In this document: positions 10,923-19,487 of the stretch, piece after piece | Layout of the letters: each line of letters opens with the position of its first letter | Numbering within the stretch: position 1 is the first letter of the stretch | Source of the DNA: Prochlorococcus sp. AG-347-J06 | GTDB lineage: Bacteria > Cyanobacteriota > Cyanobacteriia > PCC-6307 > Cyanobiaceae | Direction: 5' to 3' | Assembly (NCBI GenBank): GCA_003281525.1 | Contig: QCBT01000002.1 | Coordinates: 1-64,000, forward strand | Length of the DNA stretch: 64,000 bases | Notes under the pieces: model-generated | Databases searched by the model: none | What the model was told of the DNA's origin: nothing | The model's input: only the letters and a program-made list of their open reading frames with translations | Program-made: the position numbers and the translations under genes

Positions 10923-11534
10923 TTGAAAGAAAAATTGACTGTTTCAGATAGCAAAAAGTTATTTCATGAAAAATTCCCTTACGTGATTCCAGGTTTATAT
11001 AAAAGAATAGTTGATGAAATGCTTGTCGAGCTTAATCTTCTAAACCATCAAAAAGAATTTAAGCAAGATTATCTCTTTTGTGTCGGTCTCACCGAAACAT
11101 ACAAAGAATTAATGAAAGGATACAAACCTGAAAAACATTTAGATTTACTTTTTGACTCTTTATGCAGTTCTACAAATTTTGAAGCGAAGGACATTAATGA
11201 AATATCTCAAAAATCTCAAAAGGAATTTAAGAATAAAACATCTATGGATATTTTGAAAATATTAATAGAAAAAAGCAATTCTAAACTCTATCCCTCCAGG
11301 ATATTGAACTTAGCGATATTTATATTAATTTCAAACGCCCAAGATCTTAAAGAGAAAGACGAATCAGAGACAACTAAGATGATTTCTGAAATTTTTGAAA
11401 AATTAAACTTATCTGCTAATAAAGCAGAAAAAGATATTGGAATTTATAAAAGTAGTATCTCAAAAATGGAACAAGCTAAAGAATTAATTGAAGAGCTGAA
11501 GACTAAAGAAAAGAAAAAAGAACAAAAAAAATAA
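10923..11534 (+). CDS. thf1: Thf1/Psb29 thylakoid formation protein
   Basis: The family core is clear: LTVSDSKKLFHEKFPYVIP, then YKRIVDEMLVELNLLNHQKE and LFCVGLTETYKELMKGYKPE. Thf1 (Psb29) is needed for photosystem II assembly and repair and binds FtsH in cyanobacteria and plants. The C-terminus is a charged coiled coil (AKELIEELKTKEKKKEQKK). The ORF track starts at 10878, but family members begin about MKEKLTVSDSK, so TTG at 10923 (203 aa) is the more likely start. ftsH and clpP are close neighbours. Confidence 0.92.
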   Translation: MKEKLTVSDSKKLFHEKFPYVIPGLYKRIVDEMLVELNLLNHQKEFKQDYLFCVGLTETYKELMKGYKPEKHLDLLFDSLCSSTNFEAKDINEISQKSQKEFKNKTSMDILKILIEKSNSKLYPSRILNLAIFILISNAQDLKEKDESETTKMISEIFEKLNLSANKAEKDIGIYKSSISKMEQAKELIEELKTKEKKKEQKK

Positions 11535-11537
11535 TAC

Positions 11538-11678
11538 CTATTTTTTTAATCTTTTTTTATCTTTCCAAGAGACATAGGATATATAGAATACAGCTAATGT
11601 TATGAATATGAGTAAGACGAACGATGATAGGATAAGAAAATTACTTAAATAGACTTCATAAGTTAAAAATGAAATCAT
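11538..11678 (-). CDS. small single-helix membrane protein, 46 aa
   Basis: The frame begins [13 protein letters not shown] and has one hydrophobic segment ([20 protein letters not shown], about 14-33) and a basic C-terminal tail (WKDKKRLKK). Its ATG overlaps the petN stop (ATGA at 11675-11678), so the two are translationally coupled. This suggests a thylakoid membrane partner near cytochrome b6f, but I do not recognise it. It ends 3 bp from the convergent thf1 stop. Confidence 0.7.
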
Positions 11679-11776
11679 ATATCAATGGAACCATCACCAT
11701 TTCTTCCCCAAACAACCATAGCAATTGAAAAAGTAAAAATTGCAGCTAATGCTGCCCAACCTATTTGAAAGATCAT
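11675..11776 (-). CDS. petN: cytochrome b6f complex subunit PetN
   Basis: A 33-aa protein read from ATG at 11776. The single helix [20 protein letters not shown] followed by RNG matches PetN (subunit VIII), whose conserved core is [14 protein letters not shown]. It is an essential small structural subunit of the b6f complex in thylakoids. It is too short for the ORF track. The C-terminus DGSIDI extends slightly beyond the usual RNGL end. It is followed by a coupled 46-aa membrane protein. Confidence 0.93.
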
Positions 11777-11892
11777 TAAATTTAACTGTCTAATATAAAT
11801 ATAACAGAACTTCAAATCTTTTAATCATTTTTAAAGCTAAAGTTAATTTCTCAGAAACAAAATTTTAGCAATAGAATAGAGATAAATCTAAA

Positions 11893-12168
11893 TTGGGAAG
11901 GTTAGTTCTAAATCATAGTACAAATATAGAAGGTCTAATTCCAATCCTCCAAAAGTTAGCACTGGACATACATATCAAAACAATAACTCCAGCTGCTATT
12001 TCAAGAGCGAGGGGAAGATCTTCTAAATTAATAATTAGATTATCAGTCAAAACTATAAACGGATATAAAGCAATAGCAAGAAAGGGTAAAACAGCCCAAG
12101 AAGTTTTTATTTCAACAGAATTAAGTAAAGATGAATTAAAAGAAATAATAGATATTTATAATAAATAG
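11893..12168 (+). CDS. DUF2103 family protein
   Basis: 91 aa, starting from TTG at 11893 because the family opening MGRLVLNHSTxxxGLIP begins exactly there. The block ITPAAISRARGRSSKLIIRL and then GYKAIARKGKTAQEVFI match the cyanobacterial DUF2103 family, described as a putative metal-binding or nucleic-acid-like small domain. Function is unknown. It is divergent from petN and may be followed on the same transcript by the 72-aa secreted protein. Confidence 0.75.
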   Translation: MGRLVLNHSTNIEGLIPILQKLALDIHIKTITPAAISRARGRSSKLIIRLSVKTINGYKAIARKGKTAQEVFISTELSKDELKEIIDIYNK

Positions 12169-12199
12169 AAATTAAACTTAAGAGAATTAGAAAATAATC

Positions 12200-12418
12200 A
12201 TGAGAGAACAAATAAAATTGATATCAAATTTTTCTATGTTTTTATTGGCCTTTTTTTCATTTAGTAATGAATCATTCTCACTTACTAACTACCAAATAAA
12301 AAAATTATGTGCAAAGGAGAAAAGGTTATCTTTATGTATCAAAAACTTACAAGAGAAAAGATCTGATCTCCAAAAAGGAAATTTAATTGAAATACCTGTA
12401 ACACCTTACAAAGGGTAA
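12200..12418 (+). CDS. small secreted hypothetical protein, 72 aa
   Basis: The protein has a hydrophobic N-terminal signal (ISNFSMFLLAFFSFSNESFS, about 8-27) and a mature region with two cysteines (KLCAKEKRLSLCIKNL), which could form a disulphide. The end IEIPVTPYKG is compact. It lies 31 bp after the DUF2103 gene on the same strand. I do not recognise a family. Export to the periplasm or lumen is inferred from the signal-like start. Confidence 0.6.
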   Translation: MREQIKLISNFSMFLLAFFSFSNESFSLTNYQIKKLCAKEKRLSLCIKNLQEKRSDLQKGNLIEIPVTPYKG

Positions 12419-12431
12419 TTAGAAATTGAAT

Positions 12432-12701
12432 TTAAATTTCAAATTCTGACTCGAAAAGATTAAAAGCGTTTTTGTAGCTTGTGAGAAGTTCCTCAGAATT
12501 ATCAGAAAATCCTTTTTGATCGTAATCTTCTTTTAATTCATCATATAAGTAAACCACTTTGTTAAAGGCACTCATATATTCTTTTTGTATGTCTTCATCA
12601 TCGATATCATAGATTTTTGCCAGTACTAATTCGACATTTTTTTTGGATGAATATATTTTTCTCTCAAAATCTTTATTTAACTTCCTTCTTTTTTTTGCCA
12701 T
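12432..12701 (-). CDS. hypothetical protein, 89 aa, helical
   Basis: A basic N-terminus (MAKKRRKLNKDFERKIYSSKK) is followed by acidic, mostly helical sequence (YDIDDEDIQKEYMSAFNKV, YDELKEDYDQKG). There is no membrane segment or signal. It is convergent with the 72-aa gene. No family was recognised; it is probably a small cytosolic helical protein. Confidence 0.6.
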   Translation of the reverse strand: MAKKRRKLNKDFERKIYSSKKNVELVLAKIYDIDDEDIQKEYMSAFNKVVYLYDELKEDYDQKGFSDNSEELLTSYKNAFNLFESEFEI

Positions 12702-12829
12702 TTAAAATTACTAGATACAGATTAACAATACTAAAATTGATAGATAAATTAAATTAAAACTTATAAAATAAAAATATAGTTTTCAAATCAAAATAAAACC
12801 TCTACTTTCCAAATAAATCAATCGATGAT

Positions 12830-13267
12830 ATGAGTAAAAAAGAAACAACTAATCCTAAAGAGGATAGAAACCAAAACTATGAAACCAAGAAAATGAATAC
12901 TTCCGAAAACTTTAGGAAAAAGAAAGATAAGGATCTTCCATGGTGGGTAGAGTTATTATTTGTTCAGATAGGGTTACCAGATAAATTATTAATAAAAATA
13001 TTAAAATCCAAAAAAACATCTAAAGAATTTATTAAAAATGAAAAAAAATCAATAATAATATTTTTCTTTGTAATTATTGCATTGTCATATTTTTATCCAG
13101 TTATTAAACATGCAAAAAACAAATTAGATTGTGAAGCGATTGCTAAAAATTATATTATTAAAAATAAAAATATAATCGGAATTAATAATAGGGAAATAAA
13201 AATGATATCTACAAATTTTTGTAATGGTGGTGAAGAAATCTATGAAATAGAAAATTTAAAAAATTAA
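12830..13267 (+). CDS. hypothetical single-helix membrane protein, 145 aa
   Basis: A charged cytosolic half of about 80 residues includes KDLPWWVELLFVQIGLPDKLL. One transmembrane helix follows (SIIIFFFVIIALSYFYPVI), then an external tail with two cysteines (KNKLDCEAIAKNY, STNFCNGGEE). The junction SYFYPVIKHAKNKLDCEAIA closely resembles SYLSPIVKEAKYKNLCIKYS in the 85-aa protein at 40686, so the two probably share a domain. The WWVELLFVQxGLPxxLL stretch could be a membrane-surface amphipathic helix. Function is unknown. Confidence 0.65.
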   Translation: MSKKETTNPKEDRNQNYETKKMNTSENFRKKKDKDLPWWVELLFVQIGLPDKLLIKILKSKKTSKEFIKNEKKSIIIFFFVIIALSYFYPVIKHAKNKLDCEAIAKNYIIKNKNIIGINNREIKMISTNFCNGGEEIYEIENLKN

Positions 13268-13349
13268 ATTTTGAATTATTCTCTATAAATAAGCGACATA
13301 ATATTATGATAGTAATTTTAAAGTTTAGTAAAGTTTAAATTTTATTCCC

Positions 13350-13526
13350 ATGACTGATATAAAACAAAAGAAAGAAAACGTGAAAATGCATTTAAAAGAT
13401 TTAAGGCAAAACTTAAAGAAAATGCATTTAGAAGTTACGGAAGAATTAATATTACCGAAGCCAGGTGACATAAAAGACTTGATGAATAAAATGGATAAAC
13501 TATTAAAATTAATAGAATCAAAATAA
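13350..13526 (+). CDS. small hypothetical protein, 58 aa
   Basis: Below the ORF-track cutoff. ATG at 13350 and TAA at 13524 give a charged helical peptide: MTDIKQKKENVKMHLKDLRQ at the start and LPKPGDIKDLMNKMDKLLKL near the end. There are no cysteines or membrane segment. Composition and a clean frame support coding, but no family was recognised. Confidence 0.55.
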   Translation: MTDIKQKKENVKMHLKDLRQNLKKMHLEVTEELILPKPGDIKDLMNKMDKLLKLIESK

Positions 13527-13566
13527 ACTATAATTTAAATAATTTAATATAATTAAAAGTTAAAAA

Positions 13567-13917
13567 ATGAAGATAATAAAACAATTTCCACTAATAATTC
13601 TAATTGCAATTTTCCTGATTTCTTGTAGATCATCCACTAATAAAGAGTATCCCATAAATAATTCGGAAAAAAATATTGATGAGAATCCTAATTCAGAAAA
13701 GAAAAAAATGGAAATAAAGTTTTCTTGTGGAGATGATGGTATCTCAGAATACTTAGATGATGGATGGAATATTATAAAAGAAGATTCCCAAGAAAAAATT
13801 TGTACTTGGAAATCTGTTCCTGCTACAAAAGATTGTAATATGGAAAAAGATAAAGGCTGTAAAATAACAAAACCAGATAAAATAGGTGAAGAAAAAATTT
13901 ATATATTGGAAAAATAA
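13567..13917 (+). CDS. putative lipoprotein, 116 aa
   Basis: The N-terminus has a typical signal with lipobox (LIAIFLISC, Cys at about 20). A low-complexity Ser/Asn/Glu linker follows, then a small domain with four cysteines (KFSCGDDGI, KICTWKS, TKDCNMEKDKGC) and the segment YLDDGWNIIKEDSQEK. It is probably membrane-anchored and disulphide-bonded on the periplasmic side. No enzyme motif is seen. Confidence 0.65.
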   Translation: MKIIKQFPLIILIAIFLISCRSSTNKEYPINNSEKNIDENPNSEKKKMEIKFSCGDDGISEYLDDGWNIIKEDSQEKICTWKSVPATKDCNMEKDKGCKITKPDKIGEEKIYILEK

Positions 13918-13926
13918 ATTTAATAT

Positions 13927-14055
13927 ATGACTCCAAAATCAGATCACTTGGTTGATTTAATTTTTAAGAAATTAAAAACCTATAAGAAAAAAAAAATATT
14001 TTTAGAAAAAGAAAGTTTGCATAAGTTTATTCTTTCACTTTTCAAAGAAAACTGA
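13927..14055 (+). CDS. possible small basic protein, 42 aa
   Basis: ATG at 13927 opens a frame 9 nt after the lipoprotein stop and runs to TGA at 14053. The product MTPKSDHLVDLIFKKLKTYK is followed by a Lys-rich stretch and an amphipathic end (LHKFILSLFKEN). It could be a real micro-protein in the same transcript. Evidence is limited to frame and spacing. Confidence 0.4.
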   Translation: MTPKSDHLVDLIFKKLKTYKKKKIFLEKESLHKFILSLFKEN

Positions 14056-14112
14056 TCCAGGACTTAATTAAGTTAACTGCTATAGTTATATAAATTTTTA
14101 ATTAGTAAAGAA

Positions 14113-14208
14113 ATGGATAGTTTTTCTGCATTAACTATTATCCTGACAATTATTTTTATCGTAAGTCTTTATTTTTTATTAAGGGTTACTTCTAGTAAAA
14201 AGAATTAG
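14113..14208 (+). CDS. small single-helix membrane peptide, 31 aa
   Basis: MDSFSALTIILTIIFIVSLY then FLLRVTSSKKN gives one membrane helix with a short acidic N-terminus and basic C-terminus, as in the small subunits of photosynthetic complexes. It is not a subunit I recognise. The ATG is preceded by AGTAAAG, which could serve as a weak ribosome site. Confidence 0.5.
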   Translation: MDSFSALTIILTIIFIVSLYFLLRVTSSKKN

Positions 14209-14227
14209 AAAATATTTTAAATAATTG

Positions 14228-14410
14228 TCAGATGATTGGATCATCTCTTAGAAGTAAAATTGTATGTTTATTTAATCCATCATTGATCCATTCTTTATAT
14301 TCTTCTAGGACACACTTTTTATCAGAATTATCTAGTAGATTAATTCTTTTTTTTGCATTTTCTAAGGCCAACTTAATACAGAATTTATAATCACTGGAGT
14401 TTTCTTGCAT
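14228..14410 (-). CDS. hypothetical protein, 60 aa
   Basis: A soluble charged peptide, MQENSSDYKFCIKLALENAK at the start and LLRDDPII at the end, with a KKCVLEEYKEWINDGLNKH middle. It is probably helical. No family was recognised. It is convergent with the 31-aa membrane peptide, with a 19-bp gap. Confidence 0.5.
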   Translation of the reverse strand: MQENSSDYKFCIKLALENAKKRINLLDNSDKKCVLEEYKEWINDGLNKHTILLLRDDPII

Positions 14411-14550
14411 TTGTTTTTTTTAAATTTAATTAAAAATAATTTCTTATTCTGTATTGAAAATTACAATAATAAGCGTTGATTTAATAAGAGTATCAAGCAA
14501 TACGGAAGAATTTTTAATATATTTGGATAATCATATTTTATAAAAATCCT

Positions 14551-14745
14551 ATGTCATACGAAGCAGGCAGTAAAGAATGTAGACATTTAATTGAAGCTAA
14601 AGAGAGCCTTCTATCAACACTAGATGCGTTAAGTAATATACATTCGACCGATCTAATACAAATCCAAATTAAAGAAATTTACAATGAATTAGAACAGATG
14701 CATGATAATAGAAAAAAAATAGAATCAGCTACAAATTATCTTTAA
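14551..14745 (+). CDS. hypothetical helical protein, 64 aa
   Basis: The protein starts MSYEAGSKECRHLIEAKESL and continues as continuous amphipathic helix (LIQIQIKEIYNELEQMHDNR). There is no signal or membrane helix. It may form a small coiled-coil dimer. No family was recognised. Confidence 0.55.
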   Translation: MSYEAGSKECRHLIEAKESLLSTLDALSNIHSTDLIQIQIKEIYNELEQMHDNRKKIESATNYL

Positions 14746-14769
14746 TATATTCAAATTAACCGAAAGTTT

Positions 14770-14967
14770 TCAAAAATGACTTTTTATCTTAGTTACCTTT
14801 TTTTCTGATAATAAATCTAATAAAGCATCGAGCTGTGCGAGTACTTCCTTTGCTTCATTAAGATCTGGCAACAAATCTTCTTTGATAAGCATTTGATGCA
14901 TTTCTCTTAGCTCTAACCTTATATATCTAAGGTGAGAACATACTTCCTCTCTCTTAGCTGCACTCAT
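14770..14967 (-). CDS. hypothetical coiled-coil protein, 65 aa
   Basis: MSAAKREEVCSHLRYIRLEL opens an almost entirely helical peptide with Leu-rich heptads (LNEAKEVLAQLDALLDLLSE). It is probably an oligomerising small cytosolic protein. It is convergent with the 64-aa gene. No family was recognised. Confidence 0.6.
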   Translation of the reverse strand: MSAAKREEVCSHLRYIRLELREMHQMLIKEDLLPDLNEAKEVLAQLDALLDLLSEKKVTKIKSHF

Positions 14968-15103
14968 ATTTCCTTTATATTCTTTATATTATACAACACG
15001 ATCTTTTTTGAATCCCATAACAACCTTTTCAAGTTGAAAAATTATTTCAAAACCAATTACATATCAAAATCTTTTAAAGTTGCGTTGTAGTAATATATCA
15101 TTT

Positions 15104-15277
15104 ATGAAAAAGAAAAAATCAAAAAAAAATCAAACTTATTCAAATTTAAAAGATCAAAAATTAGGTCAAACAAAAAATTCTGCGAAAATAGTATTATTTG
15201 TTTTTGGGATAGGTCCAATTATTGGCATAATAATATTTTTATACAGTAAGGGATTTTTTACTTCACCAACCATTTAA
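15104..15277 (+). CDS. small membrane protein with basic N-terminus, 57 aa
   Basis: I place the start at ATG 15104 (MKKKKSKKNQ) rather than the TTG at 15080 in the ORF track, because the ATG gives a sensible positive-inside N-terminus. One helix (KIVLFVFGIGPIIGIIIFLY) is followed by a short C-terminus SKGFFTSPTI. It is probably a one-pass thylakoid or plasma-membrane protein. No family was recognised. Confidence 0.6.
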   Translation: MKKKKSKKNQTYSNLKDQKLGQTKNSAKIVLFVFGIGPIIGIIIFLYSKGFFTSPTI

Positions 15278-15334
15278 ATCTTGAGTAATAAAGATTAATT
15301 TTAAAAGATTAATTTTTTGATAAATTCAAAATAA

Positions 15335-15538
15335 TTATTGAAATTTTTTTAATGAAAATATCCTAAATTCTGACATTTTTCTAGCATTTTCTGGATTAGA
15401 TATTAAAAAAGGATGGTCTGATAAAAGTTCAAATACCTTATCTATCTTTAATCGCAAATCATCACAATCAATATTTTCCCATTCCTCATCAAATGACATT
15501 GCAAAGCTATCAGCGTTATCATAAAGTTTGTCTTTCAT
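15335..15538 (-). CDS. hypothetical acidic protein, 67 aa
   Basis: An acidic first half (MKDKLYDNADSFAMSFDEEW, ENIDCDDLRLKIDKVFELL) is followed by FLISNPENARKMSEFRIFSL. It is soluble with no known motif. The 229-bp gap upstream (15539-15767) holds no gene I can see. Confidence 0.5.
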   Translation of the reverse strand: MKDKLYDNADSFAMSFDEEWENIDCDDLRLKIDKVFELLSDHPFLISNPENARKMSEFRIFSLKKFQ

Positions 15539-15767
15539 AATACTTGGAATTTAAATTAAAAAAATTTCAGAAATCCGAATCAATCTGAAAGAGTAATTAG
15601 AAGATACATACAAAACTATCCTCATGACTATTTGAGAAATAACATTATATAAGTTTTCTTTAAAATTATACTTTAATTTCATTATTTAAATTTATAAATA
15701 AGTGCTATTTATTAAACTCTGAAATCATTTGACAGAAGTGTTACAATATTGACATATGTAAGAACTC

Positions 15768-16136
15768 ATGGAAAATAAAGTCAAAAGAATAGGATATCTC
15801 CCTAGAAAAAGAGTCCTTGAAATTATCGATGAAATATCCAAGAGCGAATCAATAAGTAGATCTAAGGTAGTTGGAATTTTAGTTGAAGAAGCATTAGATG
15901 CCAGAGGAATTGCGAATTTTGGATATAGTAATACTAATAAGTCAAATATATACAAGTCAGATAATTTTAAAGATCTCCAAAATGAGAATGCACACTTAAA
16001 AGATACTGAAGACGAATTTGTTGATGATAGTGGTTATACAGTTTCATCTCACAAAAATTTAGACCGCTCAATATCTTCTGCAGATATTGAATTAGCAAAT
16101 AAAATAAATATTCTTAAGAAATCAGGATTAATATAA
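15768..16136 (+). CDS. putative ribbon-helix-helix-like DNA-binding protein, 122 aa
   Basis: The first 50 residues (KRIGYLPRKRVLEIIDEISK, then SISRSKVVGILVEEALDARG) look like a ribbon-helix-helix or CopG-type fold: a beta strand, a helix, a turn with RSKVV, and a second helix. The rest is a polar, probably disordered tail ending in a helix (SADIELANKINILKKSGLI). TTGACA at 15729 lies upstream and may be a -35 element, but no clean -10 is matched. A DNA-binding role is inferred from pattern only. Confidence 0.6.
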   Translation: MENKVKRIGYLPRKRVLEIIDEISKSESISRSKVVGILVEEALDARGIANFGYSNTNKSNIYKSDNFKDLQNENAHLKDTEDEFVDDSGYTVSSHKNLDRSISSADIELANKINILKKSGLI

Positions 16137-16267
16137 CTCTTATTGCGTATTTATTTTATTTTTTAATGCATAACATTGGATCATTGTTTATTCTTAGTCA
16201 GGAATAATATTCTTTTTACATAATTTGAATATTAAATCCTTTCTAATATTGATTTTGTAATTTAAAA

Positions 16268-17587
16268 ATGAAAGATATTAAATGTCCTTCATGCGGCAAA
16301 ACTTTCCGAATTGATCCCAGCAGCTTTGAAGAAATACTTCTTCAGATAAAAGACGAAGAATTTAATAAACAAATAAAAGAAAGACTTATCTTGGCTGAAG
16401 AAGATAATAAAAAAGCATTGGAAATTTTAAAACGTGAGTTAAAAATACAGTTAATAGAGCAGAATCGGATTAAAGAGTCTGAGATCCAAACTCTTGAATC
16501 TAAATTAAAAATAGCTGATGAAAAGAAAACAAATGCCCTTAATGATTTAAAAAATCAAGCAACAAATAAAATTAATTCATTGAATAATGAATTAATCAAG
16601 TTGAAAGACGAAATTAAAAACCAGTCTTTAATTTCAGAATTATCTTTAAAAAACAAAATTAGTGAAGCTGTTACTAATTTAGAAAAAGAAAACTCATCTT
16701 TAACAAATTCCATTGAGAAGATGAAGCTTGAACATTCAATTAATGAAAAATTAATTGAAGAAAAGTTTAAAAGCAAAATTAATGAAAGGGACCTAACTAT
16801 TCAGGAGTTAAGAGAAATGAAATCTAGATTATCTACAAAGATGATAGGAGAAACATTAGAAATCCATTGCGAAACTCAATTTAATCTGAATCGTGCCTCT
16901 GCATTTAAAAACTCATATTTCGAAAAGGATAATGATGCCACTTCAGGAAGTAAAGGTGACTATATATTTAGAGAATTTGATGAAAATAAAACCGAAGTCG
17001 TATCCATAATGTTTGAGATGAAGAATGAAAGTTTAAACGGAGCTAATAAAAGAAAAAACGAAGATTTTTTAAAAGAATTAGATAAAGATAGAAGACAAAA
17101 ATCTTGTGAATATGCAGTTCTCGTATCCCTTCTAGAACCAGATAGTGAACTATATAATGCTGGCATAGTAGATGTTTCTCATAGATTCCCAAAAATGTAT
17201 GTCATAAGACCTCAATTTTTCTTGCCCATTATTTCTCTGCTAAGAAATGCATCTATGGAAACCTTAAAATACAAATCTCAAATAGATTTAATGAAACGTG
17301 AGAATTTTGACATAACTAATTTTGAAAGTACTCTTGAGCAATTCAAAAATGCAGTTGGTAAAAATGTTTCACTTGCCCAGGATAGATTTAATGATGCAAT
17401 TTCAGAAATTGATAAATCAATAACCCATTTACAAAAAACTAAAGAGGCTTTAGTTCTCTCAAAAAAACATCTTTTATCTGCTGACAGCAAATCTCAAGAT
17501 TTGACAGTAAAGAAATTAACTAGAAATAATCCAACCATGAAGAAGAAGTTTAATGATTTAAATAATTTTGAAGATGAAGTAGCCTAA
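16268..17587 (+). CDS. DUF2130 domain protein with coiled coil
   Basis: 439 aa. It starts with a zinc-ribbon-like half site (IKCPSCGKTFRIDPSSFEE), then about 150 residues of charged coiled coil. The C-terminal DUF2130 core (about 200-380) has MIGETLEIHCETQFNLNR, FEKDNDATSGSKGDYIFRE and EMKNESLNGANKRKNEDFLK. The E...D...E-K arrangement in that core resembles PD-(D/E)XK nucleases, as proposed for related families. The cellular role is unknown. It stands alone upstream of small genes. Confidence 0.85.
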   Translation: MKDIKCPSCGKTFRIDPSSFEEILLQIKDEEFNKQIKERLILAEEDNKKALEILKRELKIQLIEQNRIKESEIQTLESKLKIADEKKTNALNDLKNQATNKINSLNNELIKLKDEIKNQSLISELSLKNKISEAVTNLEKENSSLTNSIEKMKLEHSINEKLIEEKFKSKINERDLTIQELREMKSRLSTKMIGETLEIHCETQFNLNRASAFKNSYFEKDNDATSGSKGDYIFREFDENKTEVVSIMFEMKNESLNGANKRKNEDFLKELDKDRRQKSCEYAVLVSLLEPDSELYNAGIVDVSHRFPKMYVIRPQFFLPIISLLRNASMETLKYKSQIDLMKRENFDITNFESTLEQFKNAVGKNVSLAQDRFNDAISEIDKSITHLQKTKEALVLSKKHLLSADSKSQDLTVKKLTRNNPTMKKKFNDLNNFEDEVA

Positions 17588-17683
17588 TTAAAAAAAGTAT
17601 TAAATTAATAATAATTAAAAATATATTTAATTTCTAACTTATAAATATACTATAAAATAATAAATTTCATAGTAAAGAAAATA

Positions 17684-17965
17684 ATGTCCATCAACACTCC
17701 TATTTTCAGTATTGCCAAAGATCTTAATGTCGAGAGTAATAGAATATTACTAGCCTGCAAGAAACTTGGAATCAATGCAAAAGGTGCAACAAAAAGATTA
17801 AATAAAGAAGAATTAGAAAAAATTAAAAGTTATTTTGAAACGGGCAAAAATGTGTCAGATGAAGTGATCAATTTAAATAAAGTTAAAACTAAAAGTAGTT
17901 CAAAAAAAATTGTAGAAAAGGTAAAGATAAAATATTTTGCTAACAGACTTATTCGTAAATCTTAA
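17684..17965 (+). CDS. IF2_N-like small protein, 93 aa
   Basis: Residues 8-50 (IFSIAKDLNVESNRILLACK, then LGINAKGATKRLNKEELEKI) match the IF2_N helical domain found at the N-terminus of cyanobacterial translation initiation factor IF-2. Here it stands without any GTPase domain, followed by a Lys/Ser-rich tail. It could bind ribosomes or RNA. It may be a stand-alone duplicate of that domain rather than a broken infB, since the frame is intact. Confidence 0.7.
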   Translation: MSINTPIFSIAKDLNVESNRILLACKKLGINAKGATKRLNKEELEKIKSYFETGKNVSDEVINLNKVKTKSSSKKIVEKVKIKYFANRLIRKS

Positions 17966-18049
17966 ATAAAAATAATTTTTTTTAATTACTTAAAGGATTA
18001 AGCCACAGAAGAAAAAAATAATAATTTATCATAAGTAAAAATACTTAAA

Positions 18050-18463
18050 ATGAGCATAAGTAAAATCTTAAATTCTCTTGAAAAATCCTGGGAAAGAGAT
18101 GATATTCTTTTAAATATAAAGAAGGGGTTAGGGACAGATGAGATAGTTAATGAATTTCTTATGAAAAACGAAAGACAAATTAAAGAATTGAATTCTTTAT
18201 TAAGGCCAGAAGATATTGAATTCTTAAATCAAGTAGAAAAACTCTCAACTTGCGAATCTAAATTAATAAATGAGATTAAAAATTTAAATTACTTAGAAAA
18301 TAATGAAAATAATCACATTATGAATAAAAAAAAGATTGTGCCATCTAATAGAGTTTCTTTAAACAAAATTAGTTCATTCATGATTAATTGGAGTAACAAA
18401 TTTGTAGTTATTGCTTTATTAACAATTTCAGCCATAGCTTTATCAAAACAAGCTTGGGCATAA
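18050..18463 (+). CDS. hypothetical tail-anchored protein, 137 aa
   Basis: The first 100 residues are helical and charged (MSISKILNSLEKSWERDDIL, ERQIKELNSLLRPEDIEFL). One C-terminal helix (FVVIALLTISAIALSKQAWA) ends near the C-terminus, giving a tail-anchored topology. No family was recognised. It is followed 35 bp later by the ligase-associated repair cassette on the same strand, so co-transcription is possible. Confidence 0.6.
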   Translation: MSISKILNSLEKSWERDDILLNIKKGLGTDEIVNEFLMKNERQIKELNSLLRPEDIEFLNQVEKLSTCESKLINEIKNLNYLENNENNHIMNKKKIVPSNRVSLNKISSFMINWSNKFVVIALLTISAIALSKQAWA

Positions 18464-18498
18464 TTAGCTAAATTAATTTCATTGTAAGAGATATAGTT

Positions 18499-19485
18499 TT
18501 GAGAACTAAACAAGAATATTTAATTAGATATAAAGATGGAAATCTTTATTGTGAACTTGCTGATATTTGGATTGATCCAAGCAAGCCGGTAAAAAAGGCA
18601 TTAATAACTCATGCTCATTTTGATCACTTTACATTTGGCTGTGAAGAATACATTTCTACAAAGGAAACTGCGATCCTTCTTAAAGAAAGAGTTGGAGATA
18701 ATATCAAAATTAAGACTTTTGAATATGGAGAAGAATTTAAGATAAATGGCATTAATATTTCTTTTCATCCATCCGGTCACATCCTAGGATCTAGTCAAAT
18801 AAGGTTTATTTTTGCTGAAGAAAAATGGCTAATTTCAGGTGACTTTAAGCTTCAAAATGATGAGACTTGCAAACAATATGAAATAGTAAAAACTGATTAT
18901 TTAATAAGCGAATGTACTTTTGGTTTACCAATATTTAAGTGGGATGAATCAAATAAAATAGCAAATGATATTTCAAAATGGATAACTAATTCACCAGAAA
19001 AAACTTCTTTACTTTTCTGCTATTCACTTGGAAAAGCTCAGAGATTATTAAACGAAATTAGTCAAACAAATTTTAAAGGCAATATTTATTCCCATAGCAG
19101 TATTCACAAAATGAACAATAGTTATAAAAAACTTGGAATTGATATTCAAGATACTATAAAAATTGAAAATAAAAAAAAGATAGATGAACTTAAAGGAAGT
19201 CTAATATTATTACCGCCATCTTTAAGTAAAGGCTCTTATCTAAAAAATTTCAAAAATATTCAAACAGCTTTCGCGAGTGGATGGATGTCAATAAGAGCTC
19301 TAAGAAAAAGATCAGGATATGATAAAGGATTCGCAATCTCTGATCATGCGGATTGGGATGGAATTCTAAAAGTAGTAAAAATATCTGAAGCAAAAAATGT
19401 ATTTTTTCATCATGGAGATAGTGAAGCCTTAAGAAAATATTTAGTTGAAAAGAAATCAATAAATGTCCTTTTATTCGGTAAATAA
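18499..19485 (+). CDS. DNA ligase-associated exonuclease (metallo-beta-lactamase fold)
   Basis: 328 aa from TTG at 18499. The metal site is clear: HAHFDHF (about 37-43), HPSGHILGSSQ (about 94), SGDFK (about 113), and the C-terminal RMMBL part with ISDHADWDGILK and FFHHGD. The length and pattern match the ligase-associated putative exonuclease family (TIGR04122). It is first in a four-gene cassette with ligase, helicase and phosphoesterase. It probably processes DNA ends before ligation; the role is inferred from family and context. Confidence 0.9.
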   Translation: MRTKQEYLIRYKDGNLYCELADIWIDPSKPVKKALITHAHFDHFTFGCEEYISTKETAILLKERVGDNIKIKTFEYGEEFKINGINISFHPSGHILGSSQIRFIFAEEKWLISGDFKLQNDETCKQYEIVKTDYLISECTFGLPIFKWDESNKIANDISKWITNSPEKTSLLFCYSLGKAQRLLNEISQTNFKGNIYSHSSIHKMNNSYKKLGIDIQDTIKIENKKKIDELKGSLILLPPSLSKGSYLKNFKNIQTAFASGWMSIRALRKRSGYDKGFAISDHADWDGILKVVKISEAKNVFFHHGDSEALRKYLVEKKSINVLLFGK

Positions 19486-19487
19486 AT

